Source of the DNA: Silanimonas sp.
GTDB lineage: Bacteria > Pseudomonadota > Gammaproteobacteria > Xanthomonadales > Xanthomonadaceae
Assembly (NCBI GenBank): GCA_018334015.1
Contig: JAGXTI010000031.1
Location: 118,094-182,093, forward strand
DNA length: 64,000 nucleotides
Direction: 5' to 3'
Positions 35,503-46,446 of the stretch are shown here, piece after piece. The position numbers were made by a program, and so were the translations under genes. Positions within the stretch are counted from its first letter, which is position 1; the number at the start of each line of letters is the position of its first letter. The notes beneath the pieces are model-generated. The model was given only the letters and a program-made list of their open reading frames with translations. It searched no databases and was not told where the DNA came from.

Positions 35503-36132
35503 ATGAAACTGTTCTGCTCACTGCCCAGCCCCTTCGCACGCAAGGTGCGCGCCGTCGCCGCCGAGAAGGGCCTTGACCTCGAACTGGTCGAAGTCGACGT
35601 GTTCCAGACCGACAACGGCGTCGACCGCCTCAACCCCCTGCGCAAGGTGCCCTGCCTGCTGGCCGACGATGGCGAGGCCTGGTTCGATTCGCGGGTGATC
35701 GTCGAGTACCTCGACGGCCTGCCGGGTGGCCCGCGGCTGATCCCCGAAGACCGCGATGCCTGCCTGCAGGTCAAGCGCATCGAGGCCCTGGCCGACGGCA
35801 TGCTGGACGCCGGCGTGCTGGTCCGGATGGAGCGGCTGTGGCCGGGGCGCAGCGCGGAACAGCGCAGCGCGGCCTGGCAGGACTGGCAATGGACCAAGGT
35901 CGATGGCGCGCTGGCCGAACTGCAGGCCCGGCTCGGTGGTCGCGCCTATTTCGTCGGTGATCGCCTGAGCCTCGCCGACCTCGCAGTGGCCTCGGCGTTG
36001 GGCTGGCTGGACTACCGGCTGCCCGACCATCCCTGGCGTCCGCAGGTGCCGGCCCTCGCCGCGTGGTACGCCGACTTCGCCCGGCGCCCCCGCTTCGCCG
36101 CCACCGCCCCCCCGCCGCTGCCCGCCGGCTGA
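35503..36132 (+). CDS. Glutathione S-transferase family protein
   Basis: A 209-residue protein with a thioredoxin-like N-terminal domain (MKLFCSLPSPFARKVRAVA, NPLRKVPCLL, DSRVIVEYLD) and a helical C-terminal domain with the N-capping motif SLADLAVASAL. The first helix starts with Ser4-Leu-Pro-Ser-Pro-Phe, so the activating residue is serine or the nearby cysteine. The arrangement resembles the YibF-like group. Substrate unknown; glutathione-dependent detoxification or reduction in the cytoplasm. It follows hemN closely (18 bases) and is one base from the next gene. Confidence 0.88.
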   Translation: MKLFCSLPSPFARKVRAVAAEKGLDLELVEVDVFQTDNGVDRLNPLRKVPCLLADDGEAWFDSRVIVEYLDGLPGGPRLIPEDRDACLQVKRIEALADGMLDAGVLVRMERLWPGRSAEQRSAAWQDWQWTKVDGALAELQARLGGRAYFVGDRLSLADLAVASALGWLDYRLPDHPWRPQVPALAAWYADFARRPRFAATAPPPLPAG

Positions 36133-36133
36133 G

Positions 36134-38050
36134 ATGCCACCGCGGCCGTTCGCGCTGCTCGGCCAGCGCCGCTTCGCGCCACTGTTCCTGCTCCAGGCCT
36201 TCGGCACCTTCAATGATCACCTGCTGCGCCAGGCCCTGCTGGTGCTGGTTGGCCTCGAAGTGCTGGTGCCGGGCGACGACACGCCGGCCCTCGGGGCCAT
36301 CCTGATCGGTGCGCTGTTCGTGCTGCCCGCCCTGCTCTGCTCCGGCTGGGCCGGGCACTGGGCCGACCGTCACGAAAAATCGCGCAGCATCCGCCGGCTC
36401 AAGGACGCCGGGGTCGGCATCGCCCTGCTGGCCGTGATCGGGTTCTGGCTGGATTCGCTGCCGCTGCTGCTGCTCGTGCTCGGCCTGCTCGGCCTGCAGA
36501 GCGCGCTGTTCGGACCGCTCAAATACGCCTTGCTGCCGCAAGTGCTGCGCCACAGTGAGCTGACCAGCGGCAATGCCCTGATCGAAGCCAGCCTGGCGCT
36601 GGCGGTGCTGGGCGGTACGCTGCTCGCCGGCCTGCTGGTCGGCGGCTTCGACCAGGGCGGCCGCTACGCCGCGCTGGTGCTGCTGGGCGTGGCCGTGCTC
36701 GCCGCGCTCGTGGCGCGCTGCCTGCCCGCGGCCGCGGCCAATGCCCCGGATCTCGTGTTCGAACGCCACCCGCTGCGGGCGACGCGTGCTGTGCTCGACA
36801 CCCTGCGTGGCCAGCCCGCGGTGCGCAATGCCGTACTCGGCATCGCCTGGTTCTTTTTCTTCGGCGCGCTTTTTCTCGTGCAGTTGCCGGCCTACGCCAA
36901 CGAGGTGCTGGGCGGCGATGGCAAGGTCGCCATCCTGCTGCTCGTGCTGTTCACTTCCGGCATCGTGCTGGGGTCGCTGCTCTGCATGCCGCTCTCCGGG
37001 CCGACCGTCGAGATCGGTCTGGTGCCGCTGGGGGCGCTGGGCATGACGATCTTCGGCATCGACCTCTACCTGGCCCAGCCCGAGGCCAGCGCACACGCGC
37101 AGCAACTGGCCCTGGGTCTTGTTGCACCGCTCGACGGATCGGGTGTGCTGGCCAGTGCGGGCTTCGGTCGGATCGCGCTCAATCTTGTGCTGATCGGGGT
37201 CTCGGCCGGATTTTTCATCGTGCCGCTGTTCGCGCTGGTCCAGCAGCGTGCGCCGCGCGCCCTGCTGGGCCGGGTGCTGGCCGCCTGCCAGTTTTTGAGC
37301 GCGCTGTTCATCGCCGCCGCCGGCTTGCTCGCCCTGCTCCTGCTCGGGCCGGCGGACCTCGATCTCCCCGGGTTCCTGCTGGTGGTCGCTGCGCTGAATG
37401 CCCTGGTGGCCTTTTACATCTTCGCGCTGGTGCCGGAATTCCTGATGCGCCTGCTGGTCTGGCTGCTGAGCCTCGCCATGTACCGCATCGATGTGCGTGG
37501 GGTGCGCGAGCACATCCCTGAAAGCGGCCCGGTGCTGGTGGTCTGCAACCACGTCGGCTACATGGACGCCTTGCTGCTCGGCGGTGCCATCGCCCGGCCG
37601 GTGAAGTTCGTGATGCATGAGGGCTTCTACCGGCTGCCTCTGCTGAACTGGATCTGCCGTGCCGCCGGTGCCATTCCGATCGCCAGTGGCAAGGAGGACC
37701 CCGCCCTGATGGAGGCGGCCTTCGAGCGCATCGATCGGGCCTTGGCCGAGGGCGAGGTGGTCGGCTTCTTCCCCGAGGGCCGACTGACCAGCGACGGCAC
37801 GATCGGTGTGTTCCGGCCCGGCGTCGAACGCATCCTCGCAACACGACCGGTACCGGTGGTACCGATGGCGCTCACCAACCTCTGGGGCAGCATGTTCAGC
37901 CGCCGCGATTCGGGGCTGGGGCGGATGCGCCTGCCCCGTCGTTTCCGGGCTCGGATCGGCATCGTCGCCGGCCCACCACTGGCGGGCGAGGAAGCCACCG
38001 CCGCCCTGCTCGAAGCCCGGGTCCGGGCACTGCGCGGCGATCTGGCCTGA
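36134..38050 (+). CDS. MFS transporter fused to a PlsC-type acyltransferase (LplT-PlsC fusion)
   Basis: A 638-residue two-domain membrane protein. Residues about 10-425 form an MFS transporter (about twelve hydrophobic spans; HWADRHEKS loop after the second span) similar to the lysophospholipid flippase LplT. Residues about 440-638 form an acyltransferase with the HX4D motif His473-VGYM-Asp478, FFPEGRLTSDG and VPMAL. In many bacteria LplT, PlsC and an acyl-ACP synthetase are joined to recycle lysophospholipids; here the AMP-binding synthetase domain is missing and the frame ends normally. Likely role: import and re-acylation of lysophospholipids in the inner membrane. The stop codon of the GST gene is one base upstream. 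Confidence 0.85.
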   Translation: MPPRPFALLGQRRFAPLFLLQAFGTFNDHLLRQALLVLVGLEVLVPGDDTPALGAILIGALFVLPALLCSGWAGHWADRHEKSRSIRRLKDAGVGIALLAVIGFWLDSLPLLLLVLGLLGLQSALFGPLKYALLPQVLRHSELTSGNALIEASLALAVLGGTLLAGLLVGGFDQGGRYAALVLLGVAVLAALVARCLPAAAANAPDLVFERHPLRATRAVLDTLRGQPAVRNAVLGIAWFFFFGALFLVQLPAYANEVLGGDGKVAILLLVLFTSGIVLGSLLCMPLSGPTVEIGLVPLGALGMTIFGIDLYLAQPEASAHAQQLALGLVAPLDGSGVLASAGFGRIALNLVLIGVSAGFFIVPLFALVQQRAPRALLGRVLAACQFLSALFIAAAGLLALLLLGPADLDLPGFLLVVAALNALVAFYIFALVPEFLMRLLVWLLSLAMYRIDVRGVREHIPESGPVLVVCNHVGYMDALLLGGAIARPVKFVMHEGFYRLPLLNWICRAAGAIPIASGKEDPALMEAAFERIDRALAEGEVVGFFPEGRLTSDGTIGVFRPGVERILATRPVPVVPMALTNLWGSMFSRRDSGLGRMRLPRRFRARIGIVAGPPLAGEEATAALLEARVRALRGDLA

Positions 38051-38062
38051 GTGACCGGGGTC

Positions 38063-38938
38063 TCAGCCGACGAAGCCGGCGATAACAAACAGGGCGAGCA
38101 GGCCCAGCCAGACCACCAGGATGCGCCAGACCAGGCTCATCGCATCGCGCAGTTCGAGCAGGGCCGGTGCCTGCGCCGGGCCGTCGCCGGCATCGGCAGC
38201 GTCCTCAGCCAATTCGATCGCCACGCTGGCACGTGCCGCCGCCTCCAGATGGCCGAGACCCAAGCGCAACCCGCCCTCGGCATGCCATTGCCGCCAAGCC
38301 TGGATCACCGCGTCGAAATCGGCGGCCAGGGCCAGGGTCAGGGTCATCAGCTGCGCCACCGGCCAATCGAGCAGGCCGAGCAGGGTGACGGCCTGATCGC
38401 CCTGCCGTTCGCCCAGCCGGCGCCTTGCCTCGCCTTGCGCGGCCAAGGCCACCAACCGGTAACCGAGCGCACCGACCGGACCCAGCACGGCGAACCAGAA
38501 CAGCGGACCGAACCAGCGCCAGAGCGCGCAGCGGAACACCGCTTCGACCAACGGCCCGCCCTCGCAGACCGGTTCGCTGTCGAGCGGGAACAGGTGGCGA
38601 GCGGCGGCTTGCCGGGCCACGGGGTCGGAGGCATCGACCACGTCCTCGACATCGAGATCGAGATCGCGCGGCCCCCAGGCGTAGAACAGCACCAGCACCC
38701 CGAGCAGCAGCGAGGGCAGGCCCCAGGCCCAGCCCCACCAGAACCACTGCAGCACGGCGAGCGGCAGCAGCGGCAGGGCCAGCGCGATCGCGAGCAGGCC
38801 GGGGCGTGGTGTCTCCTCGGGACCGGCCAGCGCGCCGATCAGGCCAACGAACCAGTCGTACTGGCGCAGGGCCAGGAGCGGGCGGACGAAATGCCCGACC
38901 AGCAGGGTGGTGAGAACGGCGATCAGCGTGGTGGACAT
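38063..38938 (-). CDS. ampE: AmpE-like membrane protein
   Basis: A 291-residue inner-membrane protein with AmpE features: an opening TTLIAVLTTLLVGHFVRP, several hydrophobic spans (for example LLAIALALPLLPLAVLQWF, LLLGVLVLFYAWGPRDLD) and a final span LVVWLGLLALFVIAGFV. The LFYAWGPRDLD segment corresponds to the characteristic LxYxxGPRD of the family. AmpE is associated with AmpD and beta-lactamase regulation in enterobacteria and belongs to the CobD/CbiB-like superfamily; its biochemical role is unclear. No ampD is adjacent here. It lies 50 bases downstream of erpA. Confidence 0.82.
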   Translation of the reverse strand: MSTTLIAVLTTLLVGHFVRPLLALRQYDWFVGLIGALAGPEETPRPGLLAIALALPLLPLAVLQWFWWGWAWGLPSLLLGVLVLFYAWGPRDLDLDVEDVVDASDPVARQAAARHLFPLDSEPVCEGGPLVEAVFRCALWRWFGPLFWFAVLGPVGALGYRLVALAAQGEARRRLGERQGDQAVTLLGLLDWPVAQLMTLTLALAADFDAVIQAWRQWHAEGGLRLGLGHLEAAARASVAIELAEDAADAGDGPAQAPALLELRDAMSLVWRILVVWLGLLALFVIAGFVG

Positions 38939-38988
38939 CGGGGCGGACCTTGGAAGGCCGCCAGTCTAGCGCTCGGCGGGGGCCGGGC

Positions 38989-39345
38989 TCACACCGAGAA
39001 GCTGCTGCCGCAGCCGCAGGTGGTCTTGGCGTTGGGGTTTCTGATGACGAATTGCGCGCCGGCCAGACTCTCGCGGTAATCGACCTCGGCGCCCATCAGG
39101 TACTGCAGGCTGAGCGGATCGACCAGCAGGGTGACCCCGTCGCGCTGCACAGCGAGGTCGTCCTCGTTGCGGGCCTCGTCGAACTCGAAACCGTACTGGA
39201 AGCCCGAACAGCCGCCCCCGCTGATGAAGACGCGCAGGGCGAGGTCGGCCTTGCCCTCCTCGGCGATCAGCCGCGCGGCCTTGGCGGCGGCAGCCGGCGT
39301 GAAGCCGAGCGGAGCCTCGAGGTCCTGGTAGCTGGGGGTGTCCAT
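38989..39345 (-). CDS. erpA: Iron-sulfur cluster insertion protein ErpA
   Basis: A 118-residue A-type carrier that delivers 4Fe-4S clusters to target proteins. The three cluster cysteines are Cys46 ([11 protein letters not shown]) and Cys110, Cys112 (CGCGSSFSV). Family length is about 115. ATG 39345 is the first ATG; an upstream TTG at 39381 would overlap the bactofilin gene. It sits downstream of the bactofilin gene in what looks like a DUF6776-bactofilin-erpA-ampE transcription unit. Confidence 0.95.
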   Translation of the reverse strand: MDTPSYQDLEAPLGFTPAAAAKAARLIAEEGKADLALRVFISGGGCSGFQYGFEFDEARNEDDLAVQRDGVTLLVDPLSLQYLMGAEVDYRESLAGAQFVIRNPNAKTTCGCGSSFSV

Positions 39346-39377
39346 GGTTTGCAAGGTGGCGACGATCGTGGCGGGAT

Positions 39378-39815
39378 TCAAGCCGCCGGGGCCGGCGCAT
39401 CGCTGTGCGGCTCGACCGACGGGGCGGCCTGCGCCGCCTCGCTGCCACGGTGCAGCAGCTGGCCGCTCACCGCCGCACCGGCGGCGATCTGCAGCACGCT
39501 GTAGTGCAGTCGGCCCTCAACCCGGGCACCGGGTCCGAGTTCGAGGCGTTCACCGGCATGGATGTCGCCGACCACGTGGCCGTGGACCACCACCACGGGC
39601 GCCCGCACCTCGCCCTCGACGCGGCCGCGGGCGGCAATGGTGAGCTGCGCCGGACGTCCCTCCAGGGCGATCGCACGGCCGAGCAGACTGCCTTCGAGGT
39701 AGAGGCCACCGGCGAACTGCAGTTCACCGCGCAGCACCACCTCCGGGCCAATCAGGGTGTCGACGGCATCGCCGGCGCGGGCAGCGCGGTCCTTGGGGGT
39801 TCCGAAACCGAGCAT
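39378..39815 (-). CDS. Bactofilin
   Basis: A 145-residue cytoskeletal beta-helix protein of the bactofilin family (DUF583). The core shows the expected six-residue rungs: [65 protein letters not shown]. Short disordered tails flank it, Ala/Pro-rich at the C-terminus. Bactofilins polymerise without nucleotide and guide cell-wall enzymes and cell shape. GGAGG precedes the ATG. The upstream partner is a DUF6776 coiled-coil membrane protein; adjacent M23 peptidase genes, common elsewhere, are absent. Confidence 0.93.
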   Translation of the reverse strand: MLGFGTPKDRAARAGDAVDTLIGPEVVLRGELQFAGGLYLEGSLLGRAIALEGRPAQLTIAARGRVEGEVRAPVVVVHGHVVGDIHAGERLELGPGARVEGRLHYSVLQIAAGAAVSGQLLHRGSEAAQAAPSVEPHSDAPAPAA

Positions 39816-39826
39816 CGTTCCTCCGG

Positions 39827-40549
39827 TCAGTCGGGCGCGGCGGCCCAGGGCAGGGTGGATTCGACAGCGTTGCCGCCGCCATCGAGGGTGACGCGCACCC
39901 GCTGCGGGGTGAAGTCCGCCGGCAACACGATACTGCCCTCCAGCGTCTGGAAGTAGCGGAAGGCGTAGTCCTGACCCGGATCGCCCGGGGCCTGGCGCAA
40001 CCGTTCCCAGTCGAGCGTGGCGAGTTCACCGGCGATCACGCCCTCCACCGCGAAACGCATCCGCCCACGGGTGATGGCGCCGCGGTTCAGGTTCTGGGTG
40101 AGGGTGAGGGTGTAGCGCCAGCTGCCGCCGGCCTCCGGGTGGAACCGCGCCTCGTGGACCCCCAGGCCGCGGCGCTGGCCGGTGGCGCCGACCAGGCGCT
40201 CGAAGAACTGCACATCAGCACGCAGGGCGGCGATCTCGGCATCGCGTTCGGCAAGGGTCTGCTGCAGGTCGAGGTTGGCCGCCCGGCTGATCTGGTCGGA
40301 ACGCGCCAAGGTGGCGGTCTGCTGCTTGTGCTCTTCCAGTTCGGCGGCCAGAGCGGCATGACGCTCCTGCAATTCGGCGTGCTCGGCCCGCAGCGCCACG
40401 GCACCGGGTCCGGCGCGATGCTGCATCCAGAGTGCCAGCAGCAACAGGCTGAGCGGCCAACCCAGCCAGAGCGCAGCGCGGCGCAGCCGCTCGCCGGGTC
40501 GGCGCGGCACCACCACGAAGGCGCTGTCGTCGGGTCGCGGGTCGGTCAC
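39827..40549 (-). CDS. DUF6776 family membrane-anchored coiled-coil protein
   Basis: A 240-residue protein from GTG 40549. One membrane span (about 27-43, LWLGWPLSLLLLALWM) is followed by a coiled coil (about 50-115, LRAEHAELQERHAALAAELE) and a C-terminal beta-rich domain (FFERLVG, YTLTLTQNLNRG, FRYFQTLEG), the layout of DUF6776. Function unknown; the family is regularly encoded just upstream of a bactofilin gene, as here (11 bases), which suggests a membrane partner for the bactofilin filament. Confidence 0.85.
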   Translation of the reverse strand: MTDPRPDDSAFVVVPRRPGERLRRAALWLGWPLSLLLLALWMQHRAGPGAVALRAEHAELQERHAALAAELEEHKQQTATLARSDQISRAANLDLQQTLAERDAEIAALRADVQFFERLVGATGQRRGLGVHEARFHPEAGGSWRYTLTLTQNLNRGAITRGRMRFAVEGVIAGELATLDWERLRQAPGDPGQDYAFRYFQTLEGSIVLPADFTPQRVRVTLDGGGNAVESTLPWAAAPD

Positions 40550-40654
40550 GCGCCAAGGGGTTGAGGGAAGGGCAACCGGTATAGCCGCTGCATTCCGCCG
40601 GGGTCAAGCCGGGCAGCGCATACTTCACCCAGCCCCTGCCTTGCGAGTGCGCCC

Positions 40655-41242
40655 GTGCCCGACGCCCCGCTGTTCGCCCTTGGCCTCGCCCTCGCCTGCT
40701 TGGCCGGGGTTCGCGCCTACCTGACCGTCTTCGGCGTCGGTCTGGCCGCCCTGCTCGGCTGGATGCCGGTGCCGGAGGGGCTGGAGGTGCTCACCTCGCC
40801 TTGGGTGCTCATCACCGCCGGGGCTCTGGCGGTGATCGAGTTCGCCGCCGACAAGATCCCCGGCGTCGATTCGGCCTGGGACCTGCTCAACACCCTGGTC
40901 CGGGTGCCGGCGGGCGCCTTCCTCGCCTCGGCCGCCTTCGCCCCGCCCGGCGAATGGAGTGCCACGGCGGCGCTGGTCGGCGGCAGCGCCGCACTGGCCA
41001 CGCACGCCCTCAAATCCGGCGGGCGGCTGGCGATCAACGCCTCGCCCGAACCGGTGTCGAACTGGATGGCCTCCAGCACCGAAGACGCGGTGGTGATCGC
41101 CGGCCTCGGACTCGCCCTGCTGGCCCCGCTGACAGCAGCCGGCTTGCTGCTGTTCGCCCTCGCGCTGGCCGGCTGGGGCCTCGGCCGGCTGTGGGGGCAG
41201 TGGCGCCGGCAGGTGAAAGTGTCGATAGCGTCACAAGTGTGA
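40655..41242 (+). CDS. DUF4126 family membrane protein
   Basis: A 195-residue integral membrane protein starting at GTG 40655. Hydrophobic spans include LFALGLALACLAGVRAYLTVF, GAFLASAAFAP and LALLAPLTAAGLLLFALAL. Polar family motifs GLEVLTSPWVL, EFAADKIPGVDSAWD and NASPEPVSNWMASSTED identify DUF4126. Function unknown. It is divergent from the DUF6776 gene and ends 64 bases before the double-receiver regulator. Confidence 0.85.
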   Translation: MPDAPLFALGLALACLAGVRAYLTVFGVGLAALLGWMPVPEGLEVLTSPWVLITAGALAVIEFAADKIPGVDSAWDLLNTLVRVPAGAFLASAAFAPPGEWSATAALVGGSAALATHALKSGGRLAINASPEPVSNWMASSTEDAVVIAGLGLALLAPLTAAGLLLFALALAGWGLGRLWGQWRRQVKVSIASQV

Positions 41243-41306
41243 ATTGCAGTGAACCGCCGTTGTGGCAATCCGCGCCCGGCCGGAGAATCGGTTCCGCCCT
41301 TACCGG

Positions 41307-43889
41307 ATGCCGGATGTGTCCGCCGCCTTCGACCCCGCCGATGGACCTGCCGCCAACCCCGTCGATGAACGGCTGGTGCCCTTGTTGCGCCGCCGCTGCC
41401 GGCGTCTGGAACAGCGCGTGCGCAACAGCCGGCGGACTGGCTGGGACATCAACCTGGTGGCCCAGCTGCGTGAGGAACTGGGGCCGTTGGCGCGCGGCCT
41501 GCACGCCTTGGGTGAAGAGGCCGCGGTCGGCACGGTGCTGCAGCTCGCCGATACGCTGGCGCGGCCGCTCGAAACCCAGACCCTGCCCGACCCGGTGCTG
41601 GGCGCCCGGCTCAGCGCCCTGATCGAAGCCCTGAGCGAGCAACTGCCCGCACCCACCGGTGCCGAGGCGACCCGGCAGTGGACCCTGCTGCCGCAGCCCC
41701 CCCGTGGCGAAGCCCTGCCGATCGGCTTCTGGCGACGCTGGGTGGCCGATGCCGCGCCGCCGCTGCGCATCCCCCTGCCTTCCCGCCTGCCGGTACCGGC
41801 CGGGTCTACACTCGGCATCCCCGAAGCCGACAAGGGATTGCCGACCATGACCGCGCCGCTGCGCCTCTACCTGCTCACCGACGACGGGCCGGATGCCTCG
41901 GCGCTGGCCACGACGCTGCGCAGCCGTGGTTTCGAAGTCGACGTGCTCCAACTGATCGATGAACTGGTCGAACTCTCCGGTGCCCTGCCGGCCGATGTGG
42001 TGCTGATCGACCGCATGCACGCCCCGGCCATCGAACTGATCGGCGAGGCCATGAAGCCGGTGCGAGCACGCGCCAACCAACCACTGCGGATGGTGCTGAT
42101 CAGCGAGACCGATGACGTGATGGCACGGCTTTCGGCGCGTCGCGCCGGGGTCGATGCGGTGCTGGTGCGGCCGCATGGCCCGAACGATGTGGCCGACCGC
42201 CTGCACGACCTGTTCAGCAGCGCCGATCCGTCCTACCGGGTGCTGATCGTCGAGGATGACCGCGCCCAGGCCCTGTTCGCCGAGGGCGTGCTGCGCAATG
42301 CCGGTATGCAGACCCGCATCGTGCTCGACGCCCTCGACGTGCTGGAGGCGCTCGACGCCTTCCAGCCGGACCTGATCCTGATGGACGTGCACATGCCGAT
42401 GGCCAGCGGCATCGAGTTGACCGCGTTGATCCGCGAGCGCGAACGCTTCCTGCATACGCCGATCGTGTTCCTGACCGGCGAGCAGGACCAGGACGTGCGC
42501 TTCGTCGCGCTGGATGCCGGCGGCGATGATTTCCTCTCCAAACCGATCCGTCCCAAGCACCTGATCGCCTCGGTGCAGGGCCGCATCCGCCGCCATCGCG
42601 ACACCCTGCAATCGCGCGAGGCCGAGCCCGCCGCCGGCCTTGATTCTGGCATCGTCGAGCGCGGCCGGATGCTGGCCCGGATCGATCAGCTCATCACCGC
42701 CGGCAGCCCGCGTGGCGGCATCGTTTTCCTGGAAATGGAGACCATCGCCGCACTGCGCGAGCGGCTTGGCCTGTCGCAATTCGAGAAGCTGCACGTCGAG
42801 GCCCTCGCCCTGCTGGAGCCGCTGGTGGGCGAGCGCCTGCTCTGCCGGTTCGCCGACGGCGGTTTCCTGGTGCTGGATGCCAGCTTCGAACCGGACGACC
42901 TGCTGATGTTCGCCGTGCAATTGCGGGAAGCACTCAGCGGCCACCGTTTCGTCTTTGGCGAGCGCGTGCTGAGCACGCCCGCGGTGGTCGGTGCGGCACC
43001 CTTCGCCCCGGAGCTGACCGACGCCGGCGCCCTGCTCAACGCCGTCGAGAAAATCGCCCACCGGGCGCGCCAGCGCCCCGACCGCGCCGAGCTGTACCGG
43101 CCGCTGGCCGCCGAGGAGGCCGCTCGTCAGGCCGCCCTGCTCGAGGACATGCGCCAAGCGATGCTGCAGGGTCGGCTCTCGCTGCTCTACCAGCCGATCG
43201 TCGCCGTTGCCGGCGGCGAGGACAGCCGCTATCAAACGCTGCTCCGCCTCGACACCAGCAGCGGTGCCCGGCTCACCGCTTCCGAGGTCGTACCGGCCGC
43301 CGAACGCTCCGGCTTTATCGTCGAGATCGACCGCTGGGTGATGCGCGAGGCCATCGCCCGTGTCGCCGATACCCGCCGCAAGGGCAACGGCGGCACGGTC
43401 CTGTTCGTCACCCAGTCGCCCTACACCCTGGCGCATGGCGGCCAGGTCGAGTGGCTGCGAAGCGAACTGCGCGCGATGGAGGTGCCCGGCAGCGCACTGG
43501 TCATCGAACTGCGTCTGGTCGATGGTTTCGTGCACACCGGCACGCTGCGCGAGTTCTGCTCGGCGATGGTGACCGACGGTGTGCAGTTCTGTCTCTCCCA
43601 GTTCGAACCTGGCGCTGAAGTCGACTCCCTGCTCGAGCAGTTGCCGCTGTCGATGGTCAAGCTGGCCGCCACCTACTCCACCGGCGCACTCTCGACGGCG
43701 GTGCGCGACGAGCTGAAGGTGCTGATCGACCGCGCCCATCGGCGCAGCCTGCTGGTCATCGGCCATGGCGTCGAAGACCCGCAAGCCGCCGCCACGCTGT
43801 GGATGAGCGGTGTCGATTTCGTCCAGGGCAACCTGGTCCAGCGCGCCAACGACACGCTGGATTTCGACTTCCACCAGGCGATCCTCTGA
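41307..43889 (+). CDS. Double-receiver regulator with degenerate GGDEF-like and EAL domains
   Basis: From ATG 41307, 860 residues (a GTG at 41262 is the alternative). A helical N-terminal part (1-170) is followed by a first, degenerate receiver (about 180-290), an intact receiver with Asp360 (LILMDVHMP) and Lys412 (FLSKPIRP), a GGDEF-like fold without the GGDEF motif (about 435-570), and an EAL-like domain (about 600-855). In the EAL domain the motif reads QTL (Gln643), the DDFGTG region reads SQFEPGAEV and the late glutamate is His820 in GHGVED, so phosphodiesterase activity is not expected. It could bind c-di-GMP or a partner. Its stop is one base before the start of the hybrid kinase, clearly one operon. 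Confidence 0.8.
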   Translation: MPDVSAAFDPADGPAANPVDERLVPLLRRRCRRLEQRVRNSRRTGWDINLVAQLREELGPLARGLHALGEEAAVGTVLQLADTLARPLETQTLPDPVLGARLSALIEALSEQLPAPTGAEATRQWTLLPQPPRGEALPIGFWRRWVADAAPPLRIPLPSRLPVPAGSTLGIPEADKGLPTMTAPLRLYLLTDDGPDASALATTLRSRGFEVDVLQLIDELVELSGALPADVVLIDRMHAPAIELIGEAMKPVRARANQPLRMVLISETDDVMARLSARRAGVDAVLVRPHGPNDVADRLHDLFSSADPSYRVLIVEDDRAQALFAEGVLRNAGMQTRIVLDALDVLEALDAFQPDLILMDVHMPMASGIELTALIRERERFLHTPIVFLTGEQDQDVRFVALDAGGDDFLSKPIRPKHLIASVQGRIRRHRDTLQSREAEPAAGLDSGIVERGRMLARIDQLITAGSPRGGIVFLEMETIAALRERLGLSQFEKLHVEALALLEPLVGERLLCRFADGGFLVLDASFEPDDLLMFAVQLREALSGHRFVFGERVLSTPAVVGAAPFAPELTDAGALLNAVEKIAHRARQRPDRAELYRPLAAEEAARQAALLEDMRQAMLQGRLSLLYQPIVAVAGGEDSRYQTLLRLDTSSGARLTASEVVPAAERSGFIVEIDRWVMREAIARVADTRRKGNGGTVLFVTQSPYTLAHGGQVEWLRSELRAMEVPGSALVIELRLVDGFVHTGTLREFCSAMVTDGVQFCLSQFEPGAEVDSLLEQLPLSMVKLAATYSTGALSTAVRDELKVLIDRAHRRSLLVIGHGVEDPQAAATLWMSGVDFVQGNLVQRANDTLDFDFHQAIL

Positions 43890-43890
43890 C

Positions 43891-45312
<1,422 letters not shown>

Positions 45313-46397
45313 TTCCCGCCGGCCCCGAGCCTTTACCGGCTACCGATACCGCCGCCGGTGCCTATGCGCTGGCCGACGACGCCGTCAGCGACACCCTCGC
45401 CCGCCTGCCGCAAGGCAGCAGCGTGGGTGCCTTTGCCGAGGCCGCCATCGGCCGTCGTGGCCGGGTGCTCCTGGTCGAGGACAACCCGGTCAACCTGCTG
45501 GTGGCGCAGAAACTGATCGCCCAGATGGACTTGATCTGCGAATCCGCCGGCGACGGCGAGCGAGCCCTCGAGCGGATGGCGGCCGGCAACCTCGACCTCG
45601 TGCTGATGGACTGCCAGATGCCGGTCAAGGACGGCTACAGCGCCACCCGCGACTGGCGCCAGTACGAGGCGGCGCAGGAACTGCCGCGGCTGCCGATCAT
45701 CGCCATGACCGCCAACGCCATGGCCGGCGATCGGCAGAAGTGCATCGACGCCGGGATGGACGACTACCTTTCCAAGCCGGTCGATCGCAGCCAGTTGGAG
45801 GACATGCTGCGGCGCTGGCTGCAACGTGGCGCCGCCGCCAGACGCGAGCGGGTGGCGCCCTTGCCTCCCGCCGATGCCCGCGTCGGGGTGGCGGTGCGAC
45901 CGCCGGCCAGTGCCGCGCCCACCATTGCCGCCATCGCCGCGCTGCAGCCGCGCAGCGCCGTGGCCGCGGCGCCCGCCGTGCCGGCACCGGCCGCGCCCGC
46001 CGCGCCAGAACCGAGAGGTATCGAAGTCGCCACGCTCTCCGCCGCCGCCAGTGCGGCCCCGGTGCTCGATGCCAGCGTGCTGGCGGAACTGCGTGAGGTC
46101 ATGGGCTCCGAGTTCGATGGCCTCGTGCAGATGTTCCTGGCCGATGCCGCCAAATACATCAGCGCCCTCGAGGAAGCCGCCAGCGCCAATGACCTCGGTC
46201 GCATGGTCGGGCCGGCGCACACCCTGAAATCCTCGAGCGCCAACCTCGGAGCGATGGCCGTCTCGGCGGCCGCCAAACGCATCGAAGCCGGCGCCCGCGA
46301 GGGCACGCTGGCACGACCGGCGGTAGCGGTGGCGGTGCTCGAGTCCGAGTTCCAGCGCGCCAGCCTGGCGCTGCGCCGCCTGGTCGCCTGAAACGGA

Positions 46398-46421
46398 CAC
46401 GGCCGGGTCGCCCCGGCCGTG
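46398..46421. terminator. Bidirectional intrinsic terminator-like hairpin between the kinase and bfr genes
   Basis: CACGGCCGGG-TCGC-CCCGGCCGTG is a perfect ten-pair GC stem with a four-base loop, seven bases after the kinase stop and between two convergent genes. On the reverse strand it is followed by a short T-containing stretch (TCCGTTTC), so termination is more plausible for bfr. Confidence 0.7.
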
Positions 46422-46446
46422 CTGCCTCCACCGCACGAGGTGCGGA

